This document shows positions 32,420 to 42,671 of a stretch of 64,000 bases of DNA, piece after piece. The DNA lies in assembly GCA_944472135.2 (NCBI GenBank), contig OX235266.1, positions 13,681,925-13,745,924 of the forward strand. The letters are read 5' to 3'. Below the pieces are notes generated by a model. It was given only the letters and a program-made list of their open reading frames with translations, had not been told where the DNA came from and ran no database searches. This DNA is from Trichobilharzia regenti (taxonomy: Eukaryota; Platyhelminthes; Trematoda; Strigeidida; Schistosomatidae). The stretch's first letter is position 1, and every line of letters begins with the position of its first letter. The translations under genes and the position numbers were made by a program.

Positions 32420-32900
32420 GTGAGTATTTCAACAAGATTCACTGGCCCGGTCTATCAAAATCACTAGCATGCTTCATTTATAATCTTCACAATTCGTCAA
32501 CAATTTTGAGAATGATTCAAAGTTAAGGAGAGATGAATAATCGCTTGATACTAGGTTTTGATTCTTTAAGAGTGAGGATGGATGATCTCATCTGAGAAAA
32601 GACAACTAATTTCAAGTATACTGAGCGAAGCTGGTGAACATTCATGCTGACTATATGAATCCAAAAGGTTATGGTTTCTGAATTACGTCATCTTGCCAAA
32701 GCACGATATTTGCTTCAACTTTCACATAGTCGATTTCAATGCTGGGATAAACCCCTTTGGAACTTCACAACCATACTTCGTTAAGCCCTGTATTTTTCGT
32801 TGTTATTTTTACTAATGCGTAAACATTGCTGACTGAATGTTGTGTGTACTGACTGAGATGCAATAAATACGTCGATCGAAAAACGGTTGTTCTTTCTAAA
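32420..32900 (+). other. Conserved stretch with open tail and AATAAA
   Basis: Directly downstream of the 21-nt exon the frame FMKPSREYFNKIHWPGLSKS continues to a stop at 32,526 (TAA; TGA in the right arm at the same codon). A polyadenylation-like AATAAA follows near 32,867. The first ~130 bp are about 97% conserved between arms, more than the surroundings. It could be an alternative terminal exon formed by intron retention. Confidence 0.35.
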
Positions 32901-33218
32901 TTTGATATTTGATTCTAAGTAAAATGCCAATTAACAGAGGTTTCCATTTGGTCACCGATGAAACCAACTACGTTTTGATTGGATGGATTGATCTGATTAA
33001 ACGTGACATCAAGATGTCACGGCACCTCTAGCGTCTGTCCGCTCTACCCTCAGTGCGATCATGCATTTATTCTGTTGAATAATCACAAACATGGCGGATA
33101 CATCTCCTCAATATGTTTTGACATTCAGTGGTTGTCTAACAGGCGTTGGTTCATAATTTTATCAGTAAATCATTGATTGATTGCTGTGTATCTGCGATTT
33201 CTGATTTCTACTATTCAT

Positions 33219-33262
33219 TTGGTCGACCTGTAAATTTGGCTATTGATATCAAAATTTTAATT
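33219..33262 (-). mobile_element. Truncated remnant of SINE family 2
   Basis: Matches 62,088-62,130 (GATATCAATAGCCAAATTTAC-like on -). The tRNA-like part present in the right arm is missing here, so the left arm deleted it or the right gained it. Confidence 0.5.
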
Positions 33263-33443
33263 AAGCTACAGTAGAAAAAGCTTTAAAAAAATTAAAAAAT
33301 GAAAGGTGTTTACACTGATTGAAAAGAAATTTTATTGACTATTTTCAAGCTTCCTTAGCTAAAATTTATATTAATATACCAGTGAACACTCAAACATGTG
33401 CTCTAACACAACTCACCCTGTTTTGCTTCCTATCTTCTAAAAG

Positions 33444-33464
33444 GAGAATATTAACGGCTTTGTG
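33444..33464 (+). CDS. MEG locus A, 21-nt micro-exon (ENINGFV in phase 0)
   Basis: Acceptor TATCTTCTAAAAG, exon GAGAATATTAACGGCTTTGTG is 21 nt, donor GTAAGT. The right-arm exon at 61,899-61,919 differs at 4 of 21 positions and reads ENVKGFV. In phase 0 three of the four changes fall on third codon positions, which favours that frame. Phase 1 has a stop in both arms; phase 2 is open (RILTAL / RTLKVL). Confidence 0.82.
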
Positions 33465-33695
33465 GTAAGTTTGAACTTTCGCCCCCGCCTAAATCGTTAC
33501 CTGCTTGTCAACTGTGTAAAAACATTTTTAAATTATAGAGAAAAATATGTATTTCAGGCAAGTGTGTTTATTAATCCTGCTGTGGAAAGAGGTTTGAATG
33601 TTTTTGTGTTTCAACAAATCTGCTCAGAATTCTATTCTGCACGTTGAATGTAGCGCTATCTCATACTATTAATTTTTCATACATTTTGTGTACAG

Positions 33696-33713
33696 TTCAA
33701 TGAGCAGCATCAC
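33696..33713 (+). CDS. MEG locus A, 18-nt micro-exon (FNEQHH in phase 0)
   Basis: ATTTTGTGTACAG|TTCAATGAGCAGCATCAC|GTAAGTATGA. One change in the right arm (CAG to AAG, FNEKHH). Symmetric length, consensus donor. Phase 1 contains TGA in both arms; phase 2 is open. Confidence 0.82.
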
Positions 33714-34283
33714 GTAAGTATGATCAGTTTGTTATTATTTAACATGAGAGTCTGAGACGCGGAATAAATCTGTCTGAGTTGATTTGAGCTCTAAAATTCT
33801 ATGGATTTCGGAAGGCACCAAGTAGGTATTTCAATCGATTATGCGTGCAATAAGGAGATTATGCTTATGCTTACTGAATGAATAGTAGGCTTTCCAATAA
33901 TTTTGGTTATTGTGTTGTTCTCAGGATTTTGGGTATTAGAGAGGACACCTGCTGTTTCATGAACTCAGTTAGCGCCAATCGACAAACGCTAACCATCAAA
34001 TAATCTAGGATAATGACTTCTAGTATATAGTCTACCAACCGCAGTGACAAGCTAGCCATTTTGGAGAACAATTGTCGAAGCTTGACTGATGCGATTCAAT
34101 CAACCTCGAAAATCACGGAGTGAGTGTATGACACCGTCTGAGAAGTAGTACAATGCAACTTCGAAGACTTATTTCATTGAATGTTTCATTGAAGTTTTGT
34201 CTTCACTGTTAATTGAAATACACACACACACCCAGTGGGAAGCAGGAATAACGTGACGTTTATTTATCTCAATTTTTCTACAG

Positions 34284-34316
34284 GACGGTTACCAGCAGAT
34301 ACATCAGAGTGTAGAG
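34284..34316 (+). CDS. MEG locus A, 33-nt micro-exon, hypervariable
   Basis: CAATTTTTCTACAG|33 nt|GTGAAGAACAG. In phase 0 it encodes DGYQQIHQSVE against EYCQRLHEILD in the right arm: similar chemistry although 11 of 33 bases differ. The immediately flanking intron is almost unchanged. In phase 2 both copies end at TAG (34,312-34,314 here), so this would be the last coding exon in that reading. Confidence 0.8.
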
Positions 34317-34389
34317 GTGAAGAACAGTATGGTGTAAGAAGAATTACTTCATTCATTTTTCATTTAAATAATTTACATATATTTTGAAA

Positions 34390-34395
34390 TAAACA
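34390..34395 (+). terminator. Possible polyadenylation signal AATAAA
   Basis: GAAATAAACAC about 75 bp after the 33-nt exon. It would serve a transcript that stops at the TAG in that exon without splicing on. Position approximate by a few bases. Confidence 0.3.
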
Positions 34396-34694
34396 CTCAT
34401 TGAAAAACACTGTGACGAGAAGGTATTTTCTTATTGTGTAAACATGTAATGCTATTTTTTGAATGAATATTGATGAACAGACGTTGAACGAACATCATTC
34501 ATTTTTATACATTTTGAGTTGGATTTCTGTATACACTAACTGAATTTCACGCTAATAACTTTCACTATATAAATGAATGTCAGTTGGTAAAAACAATCCC
34601 GTTTTTAACAGTCCCTGAATGGTGTCTTTTGTCAGAGTGACACTGTAATATACTTATCATTCTTACTATACGATATTAGATGTTAATATTTCAG

Positions 34695-34778
34695 GTTGAT
34701 GGGGGTGGAGCATACATCACGGTTGTCGCTCACACGATCCTCAATGTTGCTCTCCCTTTCCTTCTTGTGATCCACTAG
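34695..34778 (+). CDS. MEG locus A, candidate terminal exon
   Basis: Acceptor TTAATATTTCAG. In phase 0 it reads VDGGGAYITVVAHTILNVAL then PFLLVIH and TAG at 34,776-34,778: a hydrophobic C-terminus that could be a membrane or GPI-signal tail. The right-arm copy has one base fewer near the start of the exon and so reads differently in the same phase (VDGVEDISRMSVTRSSMLLS, then LSFL and TGA). If the gene is read in phase 2 this exon would be untranslated. Confidence 0.55.
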   Translation, partial: VDGGGAYITVVAHTILNVALPFLLVIH

Positions 34779-34978
34779 TCATTTGACTGTCAGAACTATG
34801 GTCTGATTTTCTCCCATGTATTACTTTTATCTGTTTATAAGTAGTGCACATTACAATATGATAGGGAGGATTAAAAAGGGATTGTGATGCCACTGACAGG
34901 TTGGCCCCGCTGATGAACAGCGATTTGTTTCAGTTCATCATTCAGCAGTGTGCATCAAAATCTCTGTACTAGAATGTA

Positions 34979-36600
34979 GTGAAAAATAAGAATTTTGATA
35001 GCGTTATTAGAAGACGGCGATTATCTGAAAGGCAATGTGATGTATTTGCGCTGTACATTTCGAACAATCTGATCACACATTTACTTTTTAAGTCAATATA
35101 TATATATAGGAAAGTTAAATTAAACACAATGACAAAAAAAGAATTAAGAATAATTAACACACATTTTTGGTAATCCAATCAAATAGGGATTACCGAGGTA
35201 GGTTAAGAGTAATAACAAACTGTTTTTGAATACACAAGGGGGCGGGTAGGCTTAATTTAATGAATTGCTATAGCCTCAGCGTGTTTCAATAAGTGTCCTT
35301 GATAGTTTTTTAGATGAGGCTGAGTTAACATCAGTCTTATGGTTAATCTCGATTAGGTGTTGAACTATAGACGAAGTTGGTAATCTGACAATTGCATCTG
35401 TCAATCTTCCAAAGCACATTCGCCTTTCTCACAATTTCGGAATATACTCTTCCACTCTCACATGCTAAGGGTGATTACTCCTCCCCATGTGTGTATGTCC
35501 ACACACACACAAAAGTAAATAGGTAAATTGTGTGGGATGTGACGTAATCACTTGTGCACTTTTGAGATTTGCAGTGGAGCAGATTTTTAGCTTTTTCGAA
35601 AATTACAAGCTGTGCTACATAATAGGTTCTACAGATGATCGCATTCAACTTATGTCTCAAAATCATACTGTTTTTTCCCCGTTATATGGTAATTTGATGA
35701 AATTATTTTTCTAAGGGGCGGTATAGATTCACTTCTACACCTGTTTAAAAATGTTAAAGGATATCCGTTTTCAACAAAAGTATCCATCAACATTTCGTTT
35801 TCTTTGTCTATAACATCAACCTTACAAATACGTTGAATCTTCTTAAGTGGAAATGCCAGCAGGCCTCTCTTATACTGTAATAGACAGTAACTGCGAAAAT
35901 TAAGCTATTGCACTGTCCGAATGGGTTCTCTGCAGATAGACCGTCTTATTGAGCCATCAGTCCTTGGACTCAGAAGTATGTCTATAAACGCAAGCTGGTT
36001 GTGACTTTCTTCCTCACATGTAAGACTTAGATAATTCTGTACAGAGTTAGGTCTGTCTAATAGACGATTCACATTTTCCTGATCGTCGCATATCAAAATG
36101 ATATCATCTACATATCTCACATAGACAGACAATTTAGAAATTAAATCAAGGAAGGAGTTCTCAACATAAGACATGTAAATGTCCGCTAACAAAGTTTCGA
36201 AGAGACTCCCCATAGAAACACCATCCACTCGTGAAAATGAAAAATGGCTAGAAGACATGTTGTAATCAATCACTCAGAATATCAACGGTCTTAATCAATG
36301 TTACACTAGTAAACAAAGAATTAACATCAAGTGAATACATTTTCCTATCTTTTGTCTTCATTTCTACAAGACAGTCAACAAATGCAATCTCGATTTTGGA
36401 GGAACTGCATGAAGTAGTCGTGGATTGATGGATTCTTTTCAGTTTAATGAGAGGTGCCTGGAGGTGAAATGAAAATATCTGTCCTGGGATTAATTGGAGC
36501 TTGCAGTGTCTGAATATTTTATTCTGTAGGGATTGAATGCCAACTAAGTTATCATCTGACTGCAATCACCACAGGTGACACGAACGTGTGGTACGCTGTT
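34979..36600 (-). mobile_element. Penelope-like element PLE-4, left outer copy
   Basis: On -: RT palm at 35,905-36,273 with DGVSMGS, and YVRYVDDIILICDD carrying the catalytic pair; an upstream piece at 36,266-36,565 with MYSLDVNSLFT; then a decayed GIY-YIG region (35,475-35,666, HTIYLFTFVC); then a tail ending near 34,979. Nonsense codons break it. Mirror copy at 59,470-60,400; close relatives flank the palindrome centre. Confidence 0.85.
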
Positions 36601-36934
36601 ATCAGATATGTAAAATAAAATCTGAAACCAGAACGCCTGTTAATGACCTGGGGTTATGTACGATAAAATTAAAAGGACGAAGAAGTTAATTTTAATCGCC
36701 TTCTATATAATAGTTGGGAGATAAGAATAGCCCGACACGTGTAACGAGTATGCGCCACACATATGTAACGTTCTGATAGCACACCTTTTATATATGCTTT
36801 TCTAACTAATAAATTTGATTGTGTCAAGGATTAAAATTAGATGATAATTAATTTTGGAGTGTATGATCACAGTTAAGAGGGAGGGTGAGTAAAAAGGATG
36901 GGAAATAATATTATCTAAAACACCCTTTTTGTTT

Positions 36935-37460
36935 TTAAAATTGGATCTCCAAGGTGGGGTCAAAGTAATAAGAATAAATCACTTCGAAGTCAACGCTATA
37001 GAAGTCGTCTCCATAGTTGATGCCTTTTAAGACTTGATTGTGATTATATGATCTGTCTGATGATGATGTGTACCGATCGAATTCCGTCCTCAGAAGATTT
37101 GTCTTTCCTGAATCCAACTTGTCCCAGGTGGAGTTGTTCATCGAAAATATCGTTCAATCCGTCTTTGAAGGCGTTAGGTATCATTTTGCTTGAAATAGAC
37201 ACACGCAATTCCACATGCCACTTCCTACAAACAATAAAGTGGCTCTCCTTTGATAGTTTTAGAAAACAGGCCCTCTTTCAGTCTGTAGGTACCTATAGTT
37301 TTGTCTCAATATATATTTTACGGATAACGGAGGATAACCATTAAACTCTTTGGGTTTGTTTTTAGTGCTTCTGAAGGAATTCCTTGTAATGCATTTGGTT
37401 GCAGAAACTTCGTGGTAATCAGTGCTTCTTTCATCCTCAGAGAATCGATATTCACTCACA
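36935..37460 (-). mobile_element. RTE remnant in left arm
   Basis: On -: SATKCITRNSFRSTKNKPKE, NGYPPLSVKYIL, then QLHLGQVGFRKDKSSEDGIR, matching the RTE stretch D-x-Q-A-G-F-R-K-D-R-S-x-x-D-x-I. Several stops. Mirrored at 55,120-55,650, so it predates the duplication. Confidence 0.7.
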
Positions 37461-37463
37461 GTT

Positions 37464-40400
37464 TAAGATAAGATAAGCTTTATTCCAAATCAGTACTTGT
37501 GATACAGAATGGAATTCTCAGCATTTTACTACAATATTGCATCCAGTTAGTACATTAACAATAAATATAGTTCTACATAGATTAAGGTAATCTCAGTCAG
37601 TTTTGACAACAACATATTAGCATGTCGGTAGCAAAGCCAAAATTTAAACAGTGTTTGAAGGTGTTAGAAAAGTAGATACTACTAGCATATTTACTGGCGT
37701 AAGCGATAGCAAAATGGTCGAGATATACAGAGTGTGAAAGAACGAACAAGAATGTTTTAAGTAGAGTTTGCAAGGAAGAGAGAAACAAAACAGCACATAA
37801 CAAAAATAAATACAGAATGAAAAAAGGTAGAGAGAAAACGTTGTACCTGTAAATGATGTGAGTTGGAAAGACGAGATCCATTGTTCTACTGACTATTTAA
37901 TAAGTTAAAGGTTTCACGCCTAATGCTTTCTTTATCGCACAGAACACGAGCTAGGTAGGGTATGGATGAGTTTTTGTACTTACTAGTGCGGGCATATAGT
38001 TTCCTATATAGGCTTCTGGTTTTCCCTGAAGAGATACATGGGGAGAGTTGTGAATGTAGAGGGTGTTGTGAGTCAGATAAAATGGATTTCGCCCATTTTT
38101 CACATGAGTCCATGTGCCTGTCCACCAGAATATTAACAAGCTGGCTAAGTGGCAAACTGCTTACCCTGCTGACAACCTTTAACATCCTACGTAATAAGGT
38201 ATAGTCTTTCTTCAATAGCCCAGGAAAGACTAAGGGGGAACAATAGAGAATTATAGGCAGAATACGGGAGTTAACAAATTGTAGGAGTAAGGGTTGGGTT
38301 ACACCAGAATGTCTTAACTTCTTGATGTAGAAGGTAAGACGGTATATTTTCTTGGAAATCGTCAAGATATGAGACGACCAGGAAAGATCAGAAGATAGAG
38401 TGACGCCTAGGTATTTAATTTCCGACTTGGTTTCTATTTCAGTGCCATCTATGTTGCACACCTCGTGAGTGCTAACCAGTTTGTTTAGGTCAGATTTATG
38501 CCTAAAGGTGAAATTAACTGTTTGGCATTTGGAGGGGTTTAAGGTTAGACCGTTTTCCTTGGACCATTGGCTGATTTCTGATAAGAAGCCATTTAGTTTA
38601 GAGCAGTCACTTTGACATTTGACAGGTAAAGATACAGTTAGGTCATCAGCATATTTGACAAAGTTAATGTCATTTGAAGATGGTAGGTCATGTAGGAAGA
38701 ATGAAAAGAGAAGTGGGGAGAGTACAGCACCTTGGGGGACACCAGCTTCAGTGAGCACAGCAGAGGAGGATTCGCCTTTGTATACGGTGTACTGCATTCT
38801 GTTTGAAAAGTAGGAATGCAACCAGTTAGTGACCCAGGACTCGGTTTGTGTCATGGAGAGCTTATTTAGCAAGAGACATCTAGGTACAGAGTCGAAAGCA
38901 GAAGTGAAGTCAAGAAACGTGCAGCGGACATATTTGGCACCTTTGTCTAATGATGAGACAATACTGTTGTGTAAGACGGCTGCAGCGTCTAAAGTACTCC
39001 TACCCTGTCTGTAGGCAAATTGTTTGGGGTCTTCGAAGCTTTTAAGGGAGGGTTCGAGTTTAAGAAGTACTAGTTTTTCCATGAGCTTTAGAAACGGGGA
39101 AGTGATGGCAATGGGTCTGAACTTTACGTTCTTGCTATTTCCAGGTTTAGGGACAGGGACTATTTTAATGTCTTTCCATGGAACAGGTACAACGTTTTCG
39201 GAGAAAGAAGCATTTAGGATATTAGTTAGAGGAGAACATAAAGCATCTGCACATTGTTTTAGAACATATGCAGGTATGCCATCAGGGCCAAGACTATGTG
39301 AGGGCTTAAGAGTTTTAAGACATTTCAAAACATCGAGAGTATTGAAGTCCTGGAAGTTATCAGCTACAAGATTAGTAACGTTAGAAGTGGTTATAGTAGA
39401 AGGAGAGCGTATAAAAGACAGATTAAGAGCATTAACATCACAAGAGGGAAAAACATTACATCGCTTACTATTGCCAGTAATTTCATTGAAAAATTTCCAC
39501 ATGCTGTTAGGAGATTTGCATGATAAAAGTGTTTGGTTATAGATAGCATTAAGATTTTTGATTTCAGATTTGATTTGAGCATTAATCTTTTTAAGTCCTA
39601 ACTTGTCTTTGCATTTATATAACATTTCTTTTTGCCTGCGAAGTTGTTTGAGATGGGGAGACGAGAAGCGGTCGAGGCGTTTGAACAGTGTTTGTTTGGG
39701 ACAGCATATGTCGAGGCAGAACTTGAGATAATCCATTATATTGGTGATTGAGTCATCTAATGTACTTTCATAGAATAGATCCCAGTTGGTATCTTTTAAC
39801 ATGCATCTTAGATTGAGTAAGTTGTCAGATGTGTAGCTTCTTTGTTGTGCTATCGTAGACAGGTGTGAGAAGATTTTAATATGTGTTTTGCTGTATATTT
39901 TTGGCAAAACGCGGACAATGCAGTGATCGGAGTTATGTATCGGTGAACGTCTACGTGTTTCATATACTCCTTCGTCATTAGTAAAAACTAAATCGAGTGT
40001 TTTGTCAAGTCGAGTGGGAAATTTGACTATGTTTGTGTGACCAAGAGCTTCAAGAAAGGAGCAATCTGATGTGTTGAAGTCTCCAGTAATAACGGATAGA
40101 GAGTTGTCGAAGTTGGCAGCAGCAAACATGGTGAATTCATCAGCAAAATTAGATAGATCAGATGGAGAGCAACTAGGAGAAATGTACATGTTTGTAATAT
40201 AGATTTGTTTATATTTGGGGAGATGTTTGGGGCGACATTTGACAGTAATACAGTCAATGAAGTCATTTGAGAAGGTGAAGCAGACGTTATTTGAGACAGA
40301 CCATTTGGAGTGAATAAAAGTTGCAACGCCACCACCATTTTTCTTATTACAACATTGACGGTCTTGACGAAATAAAATAAAGTCCTTTAGTGAGATAAGG

Positions 40401-40789
40401 TTGTCATCATACAGTTCATGCAACCACGTTTCTTGTAATGTGATTATGGCGGTGTTATGATACGTATCAGTTGACATCAAGGATTGTAGGTACATTATCT
40501 TGTTTGGCAGAGAGCGACAGTTTGTGTTCATTATGACGGGGACCGTAGTTAAGTGTATTGGTGTACGTTTGAGAGCTCTCTGCCAACCACTACGATGTTT
40601 CCTCCTTGGTTTCTTTGGAATATGAAAGTCATTTGGTCGTAAATGATTAATAAAGTTACGAGAGTAAATGATTCTGTTAGAATTCATGTTTAGGTGATAA
40701 ATAAATGTTGGTAAACAGAAGACTGGATGCAAAATGTGGATATTATAGTAGCTGGCCCAAAAATTCAAACAGGCCGCCAAGGTCAAGGT
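37464..40789 (-). mobile_element. Near-full-length CR1-like element CR1-C
   Basis: The 5' end shows TGACCTTGACCTTGGCGGCC at 40,789, with a duplicated TGACCT compared with CR1-B. The 3' end after GGAATAAAGC is a TTATC repeat (37,464-37,485). It is present only in the left arm: the right arm around 55,118 runs directly from CCTGATACACACTA to CTGCGAGTGAA, an empty site. No clear target duplication was seen. Confidence 0.92.
37886..40687 (-). CDS. CR1-like ORF2 protein of CR1-C, intact
   Basis: 933 codons from the first ATG (40,687, MNSNRIIYSR). Endonuclease motifs NCRSLPNKI, QETWLHE, TGDFN, NSDHC; RT motifs FRPIAITSP, FLDFTSAFDSVPR, GVPQGAVLSP, KYADDLTV, LNPSKCQ, IKYLGVTLSSDLSWSSH. No stop or frameshift. 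Relative to CR1-B it diverges throughout but has the same organisation, so it is a different subfamily of the same clade. Open sequence extends upstream to the element start but lacks an ATG. Presumably capable of target-primed reverse transcription. Confidence 0.92.
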   Translation of the reverse strand: MNSNRIIYSRNFINHLRPNDFHIPKKPRRKHRSGWQRALKRTPIHLTTVPVIMNTNCRSLPNKIMYLQSLMSTDTYHNTAIITLQETWLHELYDDNLISLKDFILFRQDRQCCNKKNGGGVATFIHSKWSVSNNVCFTFSNDFIDCITVKCRPKHLPKYKQIYITNMYISPSCSPSDLSNFADEFTMFAAANFDNSLSVITGDFNTSDCSFLEALGHTNIVKFPTRLDKTLDLVFTNDEGVYETRRRSPIHNSDHCIVRVLPKIYSKTHIKIFSHLSTIAQQRSYTSDNLLNLRCMLKDTNWDLFYESTLDDSITNIMDYLKFCLDICCPKQTLFKRLDRFSSPHLKQLRRQKEMLYKCKDKLGLKKINAQIKSEIKNLNAIYNQTLLSCKSPNSMWKFFNEITGNSKRCNVFPSCDVNALNLSFIRSPSTITTSNVTNLVADNFQDFNTLDVLKCLKTLKPSHSLGPDGIPAYVLKQCADALCSPLTNILNASFSENVVPVPWKDIKIVPVPKPGNSKNVKFRPIAITSPFLKLMEKLVLLKLEPSLKSFEDPKQFAYRQGRSTLDAAAVLHNSIVSSLDKGAKYVRCTFLDFTSAFDSVPRCLLLNKLSMTQTESWVTNWLHSYFSNRMQYTVYKGESSSAVLTEAGVPQGAVLSPLLFSFFLHDLPSSNDINFVKYADDLTVSLPVKCQSDCSKLNGFLSEISQWSKENGLTLNPSKCQTVNFTFRHKSDLNKLVSTHEVCNIDGTEIETKSEIKYLGVTLSSDLSWSSHILTISKKIYRLTFYIKKLRHSGVTQPLLLQFVNSRILPIILYCSPLVFPGLLKKDYTLLRRMLKVVSRVSSLPLSQLVNILVDRHMDSCEKWAKSILSDSQHPLHSQLSPCISSGKTRSLYRKLYARTSKYKNSSIPYLARVLCDKESIRRETFNLLNSQ

Positions 40790-41436
40790 CAATTGTGTGT
40801 ATCAGGTTCCCCATCACGATGTTCTGTCGTATAGTTTTCCTCCTACCTGAAGTCTGTCCTGTTTCAGTTGACAGTATGTCACTCTATTTGTCCTTATTGT
40901 CAGTTTATTTAATTCTCTCGTTCAGTAGATTGAAATCACTTTGACCTTTCGTGTTCCATCTTTGCACCGTATCTTCTGTTCCACCAACACTTTCACTTCT
41001 ACTAGTTTCCAGGTATTCAAAGATCTCCATTAACTTTCTTTTTTTCTTCTCTTATAAGTAGGCTATACAGGTTTCTGGCAAAGCGAATTTTAGCAAGTTC
41101 CATTCTTCTTCCACACAGATTTACTCAGTGATTATACTTAAAGAGTGGAGTTTTTTTGGAAGCCAAGTAATGGATAATTGTTATTCTCTTCCATTTGAGT
41201 AGAATCTCGAGGACATGATTCTGGATGATGTTTGTTTCCACTACCTAAGAACCTTCTATTTTTGGTGAGGTATTGAAAACAATACCCTCCAGGTTCTCTT
41301 GGTTATCATAATCTGGATGAGAAGAGTAAAATACTGACTCTGCAGTGATCAGCTGAGACAGTCCATTTCATTTGCCCTAACTGATTCCAAGAAATCTTAC
41401 ACCTATCATAGTATTCCATTATCACTCTGAGAAACC

Positions 41437-41634
41437 TTGTCAGCGTCAAACACCATGAGGACACTCCAAATCTACACGTTCGTGTTCACCTTCATCGATA
41501 AAAGGTCACAGCAGCTGAATATTTCCCCGGAGACTTCCGCCATTCTGATCGCAGCTAAATTTCTAAATACTTCATGTAGTGTGGGTGCGTTAGAAATTTC
41601 TACAGAAATCCGAGAGTCATTCATTCAATACTAA
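41437..41634 (+). other. Conserved open stretch of unknown nature, left arm
   Basis: Reads MRTLQIYTFVFTFIDKRSQQ, then LN and a diverged tail. The right arm (54,385-54,535, -) keeps the frame as TLRIDMFVFTFFDKRSQWLN. A YAG acceptor-like CTTGTCAG / CTTCTCAG precedes both. Could be an exon or an old element; not recognised. Confidence 0.3.
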
Positions 41635-42488
41635 TTTTTTCATTATGCTATATATACAACAGACAAATCTATGTGGGGTTACATATTGCCAAAAAGGCCA
41701 AGTTTTAGATCAACATTAATGTTACTGAGTTGCCGTCCCGGTGTAAGTCCCCAACTCACAAATGACATCCCGTATTTTCTGCTTTATCACGGCTGAGTAA
41801 ACTGGACGTAACTAAGCTTAGAAGGATGTTACTTAGAATTATTGTCTCACTTTATACCAAGTTCTACATAGTGATATTAGATGCGAATCGGCAAATCTAC
41901 ATTGACGTATTCAGAGTAATGTAGTTTTCATTAAGCTTATCTTAGATAAGCACTGATCGGAATATAACTGCAGATATGACTTGACAGTTGGCACAAAAAT
42001 GCATGAATGTGAGGAAAAATGTAAAGCCTCTTCTTTAAACAGAATGTTGACTACCTCAAGTTCCCGAGTTAAGTTAATGTACTGCACAAATATCCAATCA
42101 TCTTATTCAGTAGTTAATGACTAGCTTTGCAATCTAGAAAGTATTTTTTTTCTCTTCTTGTGGATTCAGTAGCTGTATGCACTTACACCTTGGTAATTAG
42201 TGCAGTTCTGAATGAGATTGAAAGCTATTGCTTCACAATTCAAATGTTAAAGTTCTAACCAGTAGACTACTTGTGTATTAAAGAACTCGGTGCTATCGGA
42301 TAAAGCCGGTAGCCATTTCATCGACACAACTACGTGTTGTGGAGTACAGAACGATATATTTTTCAGTCAGTGGGAATTCCATGGGAGCTGCGAATGAATT
42401 ATCTGCCTACATAAGTTCCTCTCCTCCACTCTCACTGATGTTAGCAACGTGAGTTTCCAATTAATGTCGCTTAGAAACTGGTAATTAA

Positions 42489-42671
42489 TTAACAGGAGAG
42501 TAACGTACTTGCAGTGACTCTGTGTTCCAAAGTGAATACAAGTAAGGGCAGGTCGTCAACAATTTCTAGAGCATCGAACTTCATAGCATTCTGATTTGGA
42601 TGGATATTTCTTCTACGAAGAGCTATCCAGAAATATTCTCTATTCCAATCAGTCATAGTACGGTCATTCAA
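42489..42671 (-). other. Conserved open stretch of unknown nature, left arm
   Basis: MTDWNREYFWIALRRRNIHP and NAMKFDALEIVDDLPL stay open for ~55 codons. The mirror at 53,290-53,457 (+) reads MTEWNREYFWTALRRRNIHP ... ALEIADDLPLRVLTFEH, with the stop at the same place. Substitutions are largely conservative. Reads outward from the palindrome centre. Family not recognised. Confidence 0.35.

Noticed and set aside
36335..36365. A host reverse transcriptase gene
   Set aside because: The motifs belong to a PLE with stops in several places and three related copies nearby.
39024..39542. 172-codon + strand frame in CR1-C and similar frames opposite CR1-B and CR1-D
   Set aside because: Antisense shadows of the ORF2 reading frame.
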